Shown: positions 27,803 to 37,211 of the stretch, piece by piece
How the letters are laid out: each line of letters begins with the position of its first letter
How positions within the stretch are numbered: position 1 is the first letter of the stretch
Origin: Moraxella haemolytica
GTDB lineage: Bacteria; Pseudomonadota; Gammaproteobacteria; Pseudomonadales; Moraxellaceae
DNA: 64,000 nucleotides
Direction of reading: 5' to 3'
Assembly (NCBI RefSeq): GCF_030177935.1
Contig: NZ_CP089974.1
Location: forward strand, 1,860,001-1,924,000
Notes under the pieces: generated by a model
Seen by the model: only the letters and a program-made list of their open reading frames with translations
Told to the model about the DNA's origin: nothing
The model's database searches: none
Translations under genes and position numbers: made by a program

Positions 27803-28006
27803 AAAAATTTCAAAAACAATGTAGATATTCAAAGGTTTAAAAGCAACCACTCTTTTATTAACCGTGCCATTGTTATTGGTTTTTTCGCTATTTTTATAAT
27901 ATAGGTACCGTCAAGCCAAACAGTCTAACCATCATCATATGGCAAACATCCATTAGATTGTGATTCATGTGCTTTTAAGACTCATCATCCGACCAGAATA
28001 CCCATA

Positions 28007-28936
28007 ATGTCCGAATTTTCTTTAATCAATACGCATTTTAAAAACAGCACCAACCGACACCAAAATACCGTACTAGGGATTGGTGATGATTGTGCTGTCA
28101 GCACCATTTCAGCCAATACCGAGCTTGTCAGTTGCATGGATACGCTGATTGCAGGGCGACATTTCGCCTTTGAAACCACCGCTTATGCCATCGGTTATAA
28201 GTCGGTGGCGGTTAATTTATCCGACCTTGCCAGTATGGGAGCTACACCTTATGCAATTTTGTTGGGGCTGTCTTTACCCAAAAACAATGCAGATTGGCTA
28301 AAAGAATTTGCTTTGGGTGTGTCAGATATTTGCAATCAATTTCATGTAGAGTTAATCGGCGGCGATACCACAAAGTCAGATGTCTTGACCATCAGTGTTA
28401 CCGCTTTAGGTTTTGTCAAAAAAGGACAGGCTATTAAACGAGGTGGGGCAAAAATTGGCGATATGATTTGTGTCAGTGGTAACATCGGCACAGCAAGCCT
28501 AGCATTATCACACATTTTAACTGGACAACAAACCACCTTACAAAATGCGTTGGATTTGCCCATGCCTAAGGTGGATTTAGGTCAAAAACTGGTCGGTTAT
28601 GCCAGTAGTATGATTGACATATCAGATGGCTTGGGGCAAGATTTGGGGCATATCTTAACAGCCGGCGGTGTCGGAGCAGTGCTTCATCTGGAGGATATTC
28701 CCTGCGATGATGAGGTGGATGCCCTGCCTTTTGATAAAAAATATCAACACATTTTAAATGGGGGTGATGATTATGAGTTGTGCTTTACAATATCAAAAGA
28801 CAACTTTGATAAATTCAATGCTCTTCACCCCAACCAAATTTTCAAGATTGGCAAGATTACAGAACAACAAGGCTTACAACTGTACCACCGCCATCAAAAA
28901 GTGGATATTGCTATTCAGGGCTGGGAACATTTTTGA
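28007..28936 (+). CDS. thiL: Thiamine-monophosphate kinase
   Basis: ATP-dependent kinase making thiamine pyrophosphate from thiamine phosphate. 309 residues of the AIR-synthase-like fold. GIGDDCAV (Mg/ATP Asp pair), MDTLIAGRHF, VNLSDLASMGATP, GGDTTKSD and MIDISDGLGQDL are the family motifs. No strong Shine-Dalgarno stands before the ATG. No TPP riboswitch was seen. Followed by pgpA on the same strand. Confidence 0.95.
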   Translation: MSEFSLINTHFKNSTNRHQNTVLGIGDDCAVSTISANTELVSCMDTLIAGRHFAFETTAYAIGYKSVAVNLSDLASMGATPYAILLGLSLPKNNADWLKEFALGVSDICNQFHVELIGGDTTKSDVLTISVTALGFVKKGQAIKRGGAKIGDMICVSGNIGTASLALSHILTGQQTTLQNALDLPMPKVDLGQKLVGYASSMIDISDGLGQDLGHILTAGGVGAVLHLEDIPCDDEVDALPFDKKYQHILNGGDDYELCFTISKDNFDKFNALHPNQIFKIGKITEQQGLQLYHRHQKVDIAIQGWEHF

Positions 28937-29024
28937 TGAATGGTTTAAAAAGCGATAATATCAACAATCAATGCCCAATCCAAAAAATTTATTAACCAAC
29001 CTTTTTACCGATAAGGCAATTATT

Positions 29025-29597
29025 ATGAGCCATAAACCCAATATTTATAAATCTAACATTTGCCCACCTTGCCCAAGTTCCGCCACACTTTGGGAAAAAT
29101 GCGTTTATTGGCTTGGTATCGGTCTAGGCTCTGGCTTGCCAAAACGGGCGGCAGGCACTTGGGGGACTTTGGGAGGATTGATGATCGCCCTACCAATGTT
29201 GTTGTTGGGATTTTGGGGTTTTTTAATCATAACGCTCATTGGTTGTTTGGTGGGTAGTCATATTTGCGGTAAAACTTCGGATTTGATGAATGTGCATGAT
29301 GACCCACATATCGTTTTTGATGAATGGGTGGGAATGTGGATAGCGTTATTACCAAGCGTTTGGTTGCTTTGCTCGGATAAAAATCCAGTGCAGTCGGTGC
29401 TGATGCACCCTTTGCTTGCTGTGTTGTTCATCATTCCTTTTATCTTGTTTCGCTTTTTTGATATTATTAAACCCTTTCCCATTAAATGGGTGGATAAAAA
29501 TGTCTCTGGCGGATTTGGCATTTTGATTGATGATGTCTTAGCAGGGGTGATGGTAGGGATATTGATGGTTTTGGTAAGCAGATTTATCATTGCTTAG
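29025..29597 (+). CDS. pgpA: Phosphatidylglycerophosphatase A
   Basis: Inner-membrane lipid phosphatase dephosphorylating phosphatidylglycerophosphate. 190 residues from the chosen ATG, which has AAGG about eight bases ahead; an earlier in-frame ATG at 28971 adds 18 residues and has a poor ribosome site. GLGSGLPKRAAGTWGTLGG and VFDEWVGMWIALL, with acidic and basic catalytic residues, plus DIIKPFPIKWVD and GILIDDVLAG define the family. Four hydrophobic segments. Follows thiL, as in many gamma-proteobacteria. Confidence 0.92.
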   Translation: MSHKPNIYKSNICPPCPSSATLWEKCVYWLGIGLGSGLPKRAAGTWGTLGGLMIALPMLLLGFWGFLIITLIGCLVGSHICGKTSDLMNVHDDPHIVFDEWVGMWIALLPSVWLLCSDKNPVQSVLMHPLLAVLFIIPFILFRFFDIIKPFPIKWVDKNVSGGFGILIDDVLAGVMVGILMVLVSRFIIA

Positions 29598-29639
29598 TTC
29601 AGCTTGGCTCATCTATTTTGTGACACATAGCCAAGCATC

Positions 29640-31262
29640 TCATGCGTTGTTATTGTTTTCATGCTTCATCTGATGACCAACCATCACAAAATACAGCACA
29701 CTCAAAACAAACAGCCCAAGTTGAAACACGCCCAACATAGAAACTGGGTCTGACACATACAAAGGCAGGCACATCATCAGCATCGCCAGTAAAACAACAA
29801 AACGACCAAATGCCGATTTAGGTTGTTGATGGTGTCTTTGCGGCACGCAGATATCCTGATCAGCACCATAAGCCACATCGTATAAGAGCGAATAGTGGAC
29901 GGTTTGTTTTTGTGCTCGAGGATACGCCATGAGTGCATAAAACGCCACGCATAAAAACCAAACAGGAATGAATACAAAAAACAAATGCACGCCACTCATC
30001 AGCAAGATGACAGCAAGCACAAGCCCAAACAGCCAAGTCTTGATTGCACTTATGTTGGCAGATTTACCCCCATACCAAAACGGTCGCACGCCCAGACGAG
30101 GTAGGATAAAATGCTCACAAGCAATGATTGCTCCCACAGGTGCCATGACGATATTAAAATACGCCATCAAATCCAACCACTTCAAAAAAATCAATGGCAA
30201 GCACGCCACTGCTGTCGTCAGCACGCCAAGCAACAATACAGTCTTAGTAAAACCCAAGTGCCATAAAGCATCAAAGGCTAATGCCGCACGGTACAAACTA
30301 GGCACAGCAGTAGTAACCGATGCCAGTACCACCGCCAATACCCCTGCCAACCCCAAAATCGGCACAACCACCCCACCGATGTCAAGTTCATGTACAGACA
30401 CGCCCAGTAATATGGCACTGCCCGCCCCGAGCATACCTGCCCCCACCCATGCCACAAAATGACCGCCATAGCACGCCCATACCGAATGATAGCCATATCG
30501 CCATTTCTTAGCAAATCGCAATGTGCTCATATCACCCAAGCCCAGATGCAAAGGCAGATTTAGCCCCCATGTAAAAACTGCAATATGCCACATACTAAGC
30601 GACCTATTATCAGAAGACGGCGTCCACAAATAAGTAGAAAAAATCTCACCAAACGACAAGCCTGATTGTTTCCCTGATTGCCATAAAATTGGTAAACTTG
30701 CCAAAGCACATACAACAAAAATAACAAACAGATAAGGCGAAACATACCGAGCAAAATTTGTCAGCTGTCTAAACCCCATAAGGCTAATTAGTACAACCAT
30801 CAAACCAACAAACCCCACCAAAATGACAAACAGCATACTGCTAGGATACCAATTCATCTGAGGGGGCTGTCCTATTATCCCTTGTATCGCTTGTGCGGAT
30901 ATGGTCATCATACCCCCTGCGATGACTAGGAAAATAAGACCGTTCACCACATTGAACACACGCACAAAACCCACGCCTGCCGTGCGAGACAGATATTCAT
31001 ACAAAGTCAATCTGGCACGCACTGCCACAGGTGCACACACCCAAGCCCAGCTTAGCACTGCCAGCAGATTGCCCATGACAAGCCCCACGAGTACCGCCAT
31101 CGGAGATGCACCCCAAGCTGCAAAAGCCGCCCCAATCACAAACTCCCCACCAGCCACATGCTCAGCAGCATAAGTGGCAGCAAAATGAGAACCGCCCAAC
31201 AGCTTATCGCTAGGCACTCGGACATTTGTGTATTCTGATTGGCTTGGTTTCATAAAACTCAT
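29640..31262 (-). CDS. NCS1-family nucleobase/cation symporter (cytosine-purine permease type)
   Basis: 540 residues with about twelve hydrophobic segments, so an inner-membrane transporter. The N-terminal region with HVAGGEFVIGAAFAAWG and GLVMGNLLAVLSWAW resembles the first helices of NCS1 permeases that carry cytosine, purines or hydantoins. The loop near residue 240 and the C-terminal tail are longer than in CodB. Substrate not deducible; no deaminase gene is adjacent, although upp lies 3 kb away. Divergent from glmU, convergent with pgpA. No TPP or purine riboswitch seen upstream. Confidence 0.68.
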   Translation of the reverse strand: MSFMKPSQSEYTNVRVPSDKLLGGSHFAATYAAEHVAGGEFVIGAAFAAWGASPMAVLVGLVMGNLLAVLSWAWVCAPVAVRARLTLYEYLSRTAGVGFVRVFNVVNGLIFLVIAGGMMTISAQAIQGIIGQPPQMNWYPSSMLFVILVGFVGLMVVLISLMGFRQLTNFARYVSPYLFVIFVVCALASLPILWQSGKQSGLSFGEIFSTYLWTPSSDNRSLSMWHIAVFTWGLNLPLHLGLGDMSTLRFAKKWRYGYHSVWACYGGHFVAWVGAGMLGAGSAILLGVSVHELDIGGVVVPILGLAGVLAVVLASVTTAVPSLYRAALAFDALWHLGFTKTVLLLGVLTTAVACLPLIFLKWLDLMAYFNIVMAPVGAIIACEHFILPRLGVRPFWYGGKSANISAIKTWLFGLVLAVILLMSGVHLFFVFIPVWFLCVAFYALMAYPRAQKQTVHYSLLYDVAYGADQDICVPQRHHQQPKSAFGRFVVLLAMLMMCLPLYVSDPVSMLGVFQLGLFVLSVLYFVMVGHQMKHENNNNA

Positions 31263-31507
31263 GGGAATATTATCAACATTATCAAGTAATTATCCAAATG
31301 ATTAAGCCACCATAAGACAAGTAGCAAAAAAGAGTCTGATGACGCATCATCATTTCAACGGCGAACTGATGCTAACAGTTGATGGCTTAAAATAGCCAGA
31401 TGACCAAAACCAACTGTTATCTTGCACTTATTATATGCTAAAATAACCAAAGCATACATTCATCATTTTATATTTTGGTTATTAAAAATACCCATTAAGG
31501 ATCTATC

Positions 31508-32857
31508 ATGCTTAGCGTCATCATCATGGCAGCAGGTAAAGGCACCCGCATGAAATCTACCAAACCCAAAGTCTTGCAACCTTTAGCAGGCAAGCCTTTA
31601 CTTGGTCATGTCTTAGACACCGCCAAAAAACTAGGCAGTCAAAAGAACATCATCATTTATGGCTTTGAAGGCGAGCAAGTCAAAAATGTGTTTTCAAATG
31701 AAAGTATTGATTGGGTAGAGCAAGCTGAGCAGTTAGGCACAGGGCATGCTGTCATGATGACCTTACCTGTACTGCCAAGCATAGGAAAAAGCTTGATTTT
31801 ATCAGGTGATGTGCCTTTGATTGGCGTAGATACCTTAAGTAAATTGGTGGAGAATGACAGCCCCTTTGCCATGCTAACCATGAGCGTAAACAACCCATTT
31901 GGACTGGGCAGAATCATTCGCCAAGATGGCAAAGTCATTGCCATTGTTGAACAAAAAGACGCCACCGACGCCCAAAGACAAATCACCGAAATCAACAGCG
32001 GTGTGTACTGCGTAGCAAACGAAATCCTGCATAAATACCTAAAGAACCTAAACAACAATAACGCCCAAGGCGAGTATTATCTAACCGATATTGTCAAAAT
32101 GGCGGTGGACGATGGCATTGATATTGCTACCGTGTCGCCCACACACGCTTTTGAGATTGAGGGTGTTAATGACCGTGTACAGCTAGCCCAATTAGAACGC
32201 ACTTGGCAAATCCATCAAGCAAATCAGCTCATGCAAGCTGGCGTGCATATCATTGACCCCACTCGCTTTGATTTGCGTGGCAATCTAACAGTCGGCAGAG
32301 ATGTTGAGATTGATATCAATGTGATTTTTGAGGGCGACTGCATACTTGGCGACAATGTCAAAATCCAAGGAGGCTGTGTGATTAAAAACACCACCATTGC
32401 AAGCAATACAGTGGTTGCTCCTTATAGCATTCTTGAAAATGCAATCGTAGGTGAGGCTAACAAGATTGGACCATTCGCCAGACTTCGTCCAAACGCAGTA
32501 ACAGCGGACAATGTTCATATCGGTAACTTTGTTGAGCTTAAAAATACCCAAATGGCAAGCGGTGCAAAGGCCAATCATTTGGCGTATCTAGGAGACAGTA
32601 CTGTGGGCGAGCGTACCAATGTGGGGGCTGGCACGATTACTGCCAATTATGATGGCGTCAATAAGCACAAGACCACCATCGGCAAAGAAGTACGCATTGG
32701 TTCTAATGCAGTATTGGTCGCCCCTGTCGTGGTGGGCGATAAAGCCACCATTGGGGCAGGCTCGGTCATCACCAAAGATTGTGAGGAGAATAAGCTGACC
32801 ATCGCTCGTGGCCGACAATCCACCGTCAGTGGCTGGATACGACCTGAAAAAAACTAA
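31508..32857 (+). CDS. glmU: Bifunctional GlcNAc-1-phosphate uridyltransferase / glucosamine-1-phosphate acetyltransferase
   Basis: Makes UDP-GlcNAc for murein and lipooligosaccharide. 449 residues. N-terminal pyrophosphorylase with [16 protein letters not shown] and [11 protein letters not shown]-terminal left-handed beta-helix of hexapeptide repeats with [38 protein letters not shown] and the acetyl-CoA site near the end. The gene after it is a PTS EIIC-like protein 51 bases downstream, probably on the same message. Confidence 0.97.
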   Translation: MLSVIIMAAGKGTRMKSTKPKVLQPLAGKPLLGHVLDTAKKLGSQKNIIIYGFEGEQVKNVFSNESIDWVEQAEQLGTGHAVMMTLPVLPSIGKSLILSGDVPLIGVDTLSKLVENDSPFAMLTMSVNNPFGLGRIIRQDGKVIAIVEQKDATDAQRQITEINSGVYCVANEILHKYLKNLNNNNAQGEYYLTDIVKMAVDDGIDIATVSPTHAFEIEGVNDRVQLAQLERTWQIHQANQLMQAGVHIIDPTRFDLRGNLTVGRDVEIDINVIFEGDCILGDNVKIQGGCVIKNTTIASNTVVAPYSILENAIVGEANKIGPFARLRPNAVTADNVHIGNFVELKNTQMASGAKANHLAYLGDSTVGERTNVGAGTITANYDGVNKHKTTIGKEVRIGSNAVLVAPVVVGDKATIGAGSVITKDCEENKLTIARGRQSTVSGWIRPEKN

Positions 32858-32908
32858 GGTCAGCTCCACCAAAATTCATCATTCACCATCAGCCGTATCT
32901 ATATATCT

Positions 32909-33934
32909 ATGCGTAACTTTAACATCACCACCCACCTAGAACGCCAAAACATCGTCTTGTCTTGGCGTAGATATGGCATTGACGCCCTAAATGGCATGAC
33001 TCTTGGATTGTTCAGTTCACTCATCATTGGACTGATTTTAAAGAACATCGGCACTTGGGCAAACATCGCACCATTGGTCAATGTCGGCACACACGCCCAA
33101 GCTGCAGTTGGGGCAGCGATTGGGGCGGGGGTTGCTTTTGGACTAAAAGCACCACCACTTGTGCTGTTTGCTAGCGTTGCTACAGGCTTGGTTGGTGCTG
33201 AACTTGGCGGCGTGGTTGGGGCATTGGTCGCTGTAGTGGTTGGGGCAGAGATTGGTAAGCTGTTTTATAAGACCGCCCCTATTGACATCATCATCACGCC
33301 TGCCATCACGCTGATTACAGGCGTGACAACCGCCCAACTCATCGCCCCCGCCATCTCAAGTCTGATGACTTCTTTGGGTGATTTTATTAGCTGGTCCATG
33401 GCTCTTTCACCCATCTTGATGAGCATCGTCATTGCCATCGCTATGGGTATGCTACTCACCCTGCCCATCTCTAGTGCTGCCATCGCCATCAGCTTGGGGT
33501 TATCCGACCTATCAGCAGGAGCGGCGACAGTTGGTTGTGCTGCCCAGATGATAGGCTTTGCGGCGATGAGCTATCGAGACAATGGCATCTCTGGCATCAT
33601 CTCTCAAGGATTAGGTACAAGCATGATTCAGATGCCAAATATCCTAAAAAACCCTTATATTTGGCTACCTACCATATTGGCAGGGGCGATACTTGCACCG
33701 ATTGCTACGGTGATTTTTGGCATGACCAACATTCCCATCGGTGCTGGTATGGGTACTTCAGGCTTGGTGGGGCAAGTTGGCACGATAGAGGCAATGGGAG
33801 CTAGTGTGCATACACTGATGCTTATTGTGCTGTTTCATGTGATACTACCCGCCATCTTGACACTCGCCATCTCTCGCATTATGCGTCGCAAAGGGCTAAT
33901 TAAAGATGGAGATTTAACCCTGACCAATCTTTAA
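32909..33934 (+). CDS. PTS EIIC-like membrane protein (PTS_EIIC_2 type)
   Basis: 341 residues with about nine hydrophobic segments rich in Gly and Ala. It resembles the stand-alone EIIC-like family (PTS_EIIC_2): ALNGMTLGLFSSLIIG near the N terminus, VGAAIGAGVAFGLKAPPL, and C-terminal GTSGLVGQVGT. No EIIA, EIIB, HPr or EI is in the window, so phosphotransfer-coupled transport is unproven and the protein may be a simple transporter. It follows glmU closely, hinting at amino-sugar traffic, but that is inference. Start ATG at 32909. Confidence 0.65.
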   Translation: MRNFNITTHLERQNIVLSWRRYGIDALNGMTLGLFSSLIIGLILKNIGTWANIAPLVNVGTHAQAAVGAAIGAGVAFGLKAPPLVLFASVATGLVGAELGGVVGALVAVVVGAEIGKLFYKTAPIDIIITPAITLITGVTTAQLIAPAISSLMTSLGDFISWSMALSPILMSIVIAIAMGMLLTLPISSAAIAISLGLSDLSAGAATVGCAAQMIGFAAMSYRDNGISGIISQGLGTSMIQMPNILKNPYIWLPTILAGAILAPIATVIFGMTNIPIGAGMGTSGLVGQVGTIEAMGASVHTLMLIVLFHVILPAILTLAISRIMRRKGLIKDGDLTLTNL

Positions 33935-33957
33935 TTGATTTTAATCCCCCTTGCCCA

Positions 33958-34003
33958 CTTAGGCTTGATTGTCCATTTTATTACCAAAACCAACAAGCCT
34001 AAG
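33958..34003. other. 10-bp inverted repeat upstream of upp
   Basis: CTTAGGCTTG and CAAGCCTAAG are perfect complements 26 bases apart, centred about 150 bases before the upp start and 24 bases after the EIIC-like stop. No T-run follows, so a leader structure or protein site is as likely as a terminator. Confidence 0.5.
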
Positions 34004-34129
34004 CCTTGCCATCATCAAACAGGAAACTTTTATACAAAAATCGTCAATCAACTATTTTAAAATCACCCCACAGTTGGTATCATATACAAAGAATTAAGAC
34101 AGAACCAAACCAAGTAGAGCATAAACCCC

Positions 34130-34771
34130 ATGAACAATTTAGACATTCAAGTCATCGACCACCCTTTAGTCCGCCACAAGCTATCCTTGATGCGTGCAGC
34201 TTCGTGCAACACTTATCGGTTTCGCACCCTAACCAAAGAGCTAGGCAGATTGATGGCGTACGAAGCCAGCCGTGATTTTGAGATTGAAACCTTTAAAATG
34301 CAAGGGTGGTGTGGTGAGATTGACGGAGAGCAGATTAAGGGCAAGACAGTAACGCTTGTGCCTATCTTGCGTGCTGGTATTGGTATGCTTGACGGTGTAC
34401 TTGACCTGTTACCCACTGCTAAAATCTCAGTTGTCGGCTTGCAACGAGATGAAGAGACGCTTGAGCCTGTGCCATTTTTTGAGAAATTTGTCAGCGACAT
34501 TGACAGACGCCCTTCTCTGATTCTAGACCCAATGCTCGCTACAGGCGGTAGTATGGTTGCTACCATTGATATGCTCAAAAAGCATGGATGCACCAACATC
34601 AAAGCTCTTGTTCTGGTCGCCGCCCCTGAAGGCGTGAAACTGGTGAATGATGCTCACCCTGATGTTAAAATTTATACCGCCGCCCTAGATAGTCATCTTA
34701 ATGAAAATGGCTACATCATTCCTGGTCTTGGTGATGCAGGCGATAAGATTTTTGGCACCAAACAAATCTAA
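34130..34771 (+). CDS. upp: Uracil phosphoribosyltransferase
   Basis: Pyrimidine salvage enzyme making UMP from uracil and PRPP. 213 residues. Nucleobase/PRPP regions: [12 protein letters not shown] at the N terminus, [24 protein letters not shown] (PRPP loop) and [13 protein letters not shown] at the C terminus. Monocistronic, with a leader hairpin upstream and a strong terminator after it; no uraA permease adjoins. Confidence 0.96.
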   Translation: MNNLDIQVIDHPLVRHKLSLMRAASCNTYRFRTLTKELGRLMAYEASRDFEIETFKMQGWCGEIDGEQIKGKTVTLVPILRAGIGMLDGVLDLLPTAKISVVGLQRDEETLEPVPFFEKFVSDIDRRPSLILDPMLATGGSMVATIDMLKKHGCTNIKALVLVAAPEGVKLVNDAHPDVKIYTAALDSHLNENGYIIPGLGDAGDKIFGTKQI

Positions 34772-34804
34772 ACACCTGATTTAATTATTGCCATTATAGT
34801 CAAT

Positions 34805-34841
34805 AAAAATATCCGCACAGTCAGCTGTTGCGGATATTTTT
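34805..34841 (+). terminator. Terminator after upp
   Basis: AAAAATATCCGCA pairs with TGCGGATATTTTT around a loop. It lies between the convergent upp and the YbaN-like gene and can serve both strands. Confidence 0.9.
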
Positions 34842-34850
34842 GTGATTGAT

Positions 34851-35273
34851 TTAGGTATCAGGCAATCTTGCCATCCAAATCCCCACGCCCAAGCACAGCA
34901 TCATAAATAGCCCACCAAGCCATAGCCTATTATCAGGCAGACGAAAGAACATCAGCACACAAGACAACAGCATCATACCCCACGCCAAATATTTGGCGAA
35001 ACGGGGCATGGCTCGTCTCTCTTGCCAGTCTCTTAATATCTTACCAAAAACCTTGTGATTCATGAGCCTTGCGTGAAAGCGTCGTGAGCTTTTTGCCCAA
35101 CAATAGCCTGCCAATAAAATGAATACCGTTGTCGGCACACCTGGTAAAACCACCCCCACAATACCAAATCCCACAAAAATAAAACCCATAATCAAAAATG
35201 CCAAACGCAGCCATGGGTTGTTGTGCAGCTGCTGATTTTTCTTGAGCAAGCGATGATGTTGATGGTCAGACAT
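34851..35273 (-). CDS. DUF454 / YbaN family inner-membrane protein
   Basis: About 140 residues with three to four hydrophobic segments. LRLAFLIMGFIFVGFGIVG, VLPGVPTTVFILLAGYCWAKSS and NHKVFGKILRDW are the family pattern. The family has no established biochemical role. The ATG at 35273 is preferred; thirty upstream in-frame residues look non-native and would run through a promoter-like region. Stands alone between upp and the SulP gene. Confidence 0.82.
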   Translation of the reverse strand: MSDHQHHRLLKKNQQLHNNPWLRLAFLIMGFIFVGFGIVGVVLPGVPTTVFILLAGYCWAKSSRRFHARLMNHKVFGKILRDWQERRAMPRFAKYLAWGMMLLSCVLMFFRLPDNRLWLGGLFMMLCLGVGIWMARLPDT

Positions 35274-35563
35274 GACAACACAAAATGGCAGTGGGCGAGT
35301 GGATAACTCCGATGGTTTGGCAGATGAGCGATTCAAAATACAATCCATTAAAAATAATAACAACTAAATCACCAAGCGAATGCCTGATGGTCGGTTATAA
35401 TTATAGCATTTCAACTCTCGCTGTAAGATTGAAAATAAAAATAATACACTTTAATATAGTGAAACAACACCACACCATAGGGCATGATGATTGTTTAATC
35501 GGTTTCTTACGCATTCAATAAGCCCTACCATCACCCCATGCCATGATATATTAAAAGGCTTTG

Positions 35564-37063
35564 CTAGTGCGTGGTCAAAATATCCACATCAACTTCCTTA
35601 TCGTGCGTACCAAATTTATCCACTAAGGTTTTACTGGCTTCATTTAAGCCAATGACATCCACCGCCACCCCAAGTTTGCGGTATTTTAGCACCACCTTAT
35701 CAAGAGATGATACAGCGGTAACATCCCAAAAATGAGCATGGGTTAAATCAATACTCACCGACTTGACCGCCTGATAATCAAAACTTGCCACAAACTCATC
35801 AGCACACGCAAAAAACACCTGACCGATGACTGCATACGCCATACTGTCATCATCGCCTGTGGGCAAAGGGCGTACCGATAGATAACGCCCAATTTTATTG
35901 GCAAAAAACAACGCTGATAACAGCACACCTGCAAACACGCCTAAAGCAAGGTTGTGGGTATAGACCACGATTGCAACCGTGATTATCATCACGATGTTAA
36001 AACCAACGGGGTGCGTTCTTAGCTCCTTGACTGATTGCCAGTTGAATGTGCCAACAGACACCATAATCATCACTGCCACAAGTGCTGGCATGGCAATAAT
36101 TTTTAATAAATCACTCAAAAACACCACCATGATGAGCAAAAATACCCCAGCAAGCAAAGTGGATAAACGAGTGCGACCACCTGATTTGACATTGATGACA
36201 GACTGACCTATCATCGCACAACCTGCCATACCACCAAACAGCCCAGCCACAATATTGGCAACGCCCTGCCCCTTACATTCTTGGTTTTTGTCGCTATCGG
36301 TTTGAGTCATCTCATCAACGATGGTGGCAGTCATCAAAGATTCTAGCAATCCTACCGCCATAAGACTAAATGAATACGGCAACACAATCATCAGAGTTTG
36401 TAAATTAAAAGGCACATCAGGCAGCAAGAACACAGGCAAGGTATCAGGTAGCTTGCCCATATCACCCACCGTCCGCACATCCATGCCCATGACATATGCC
36501 ACCGCCGTCAAAACGACAATGGTAACCAAAGGAGATGGCAACAACGAGCCGATGATGGGCAGGCGTGGAAACAGATAAATAATAGCAAGACCTGCCACCA
36601 CGAGAGCGTAGGTTGTCATGCCATGACCGATAAGCTCAGGCATCTGTGCCATAAAAATCAAAATCGCCAACGCATTGACAAAGCCTACCACCACCGCACG
36701 AGCCACAAACCGCATAAGCAGCCCAAGTTTTAAGAAGCCTGCGATGATTTGCAAAACTCCTGTCAAAATCGTCGCAACAAGTAAATACTGTAGCCCATGC
36801 TCTTTAACCAAAGTTGCCATGACTAACGCCATCGCCCCCGTTGCTGCCGACATCATGGCAGGACGACCACCAAAAAAGCTAATCACCACCGCAATACAAA
36901 ACGATGCGTACAGCCCCACCTGCGGATCCACCCCTGCAATGATAGAAAAAGCAATCGCCTCTGGAATGAGTGCCAGTGCCACCACAAGCCCTGACAACAC
37001 ATCGCCACGCACATTACCAAACCATGCGTCTTTTGAAAAATGCTTGGCAAAATTGATGAGCAT
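35564..37063 (-). CDS. SulP-family anion transporter with C-terminal STAS domain
   Basis: About 499 residues: ten or more membrane segments then a cytosolic STAS domain (last 110 residues, ending with [20 protein letters not shown]). Near the N terminus [20 protein letters not shown] and [12 protein letters not shown] are SulP hallmarks, and [20 protein letters not shown] is typical of the bicarbonate/sulfate group found in gamma-proteobacteria. Anion not deducible; bicarbonate or sulfate are the usual candidates. The ATG at 37063 has a GA/GG-rich ribosome site (GAGGGGG) just upstream and is favoured over an upstream start. Confidence 0.85.
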   Translation of the reverse strand: MLINFAKHFSKDAWFGNVRGDVLSGLVVALALIPEAIAFSIIAGVDPQVGLYASFCIAVVISFFGGRPAMMSAATGAMALVMATLVKEHGLQYLLVATILTGVLQIIAGFLKLGLLMRFVARAVVVGFVNALAILIFMAQMPELIGHGMTTYALVVAGLAIIYLFPRLPIIGSLLPSPLVTIVVLTAVAYVMGMDVRTVGDMGKLPDTLPVFLLPDVPFNLQTLMIVLPYSFSLMAVGLLESLMTATIVDEMTQTDSDKNQECKGQGVANIVAGLFGGMAGCAMIGQSVINVKSGGRTRLSTLLAGVFLLIMVVFLSDLLKIIAMPALVAVMIMVSVGTFNWQSVKELRTHPVGFNIVMIITVAIVVYTHNLALGVFAGVLLSALFFANKIGRYLSVRPLPTGDDDSMAYAVIGQVFFACADEFVASFDYQAVKSVSIDLTHAHFWDVTAVSSLDKVVLKYRKLGVAVDVIGLNEASKTLVDKFGTHDKEVDVDILTTH

Positions 37064-37132
37064 ACCACCCCCTCTTGATGATGTAAAAAATTTGGCAGTA
37101 TAAAGAAATCTGCCCAAAAAGTCCAACAAAAC

Positions 37133-37158
37133 AAAACCACCCCATTCGGAGTGGTTTT
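37133..37158 (-). terminator. Terminator after pnp
   Basis: AAAACCAC pairs with GTGGTTTT around a 10-nt loop, about 55 bases beyond the pnp stop on the minus strand and before the SulP start. The minus-strand tail is T-rich. Confidence 0.8.
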
Positions 37159-37211
37159 ATGCTTATCATGATACTAGCCATAATGCTAGCATGATGCTGC
37201 ATGAAAGCAGA

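Noticed and set aside
36675-37103. 142-codon plus-strand open frame opposite the SulP gene
   Set aside because: Antisense to a well-supported membrane-protein gene; Ser/Thr/Pro-rich composition typical of reverse translation of hydrophobic codons.
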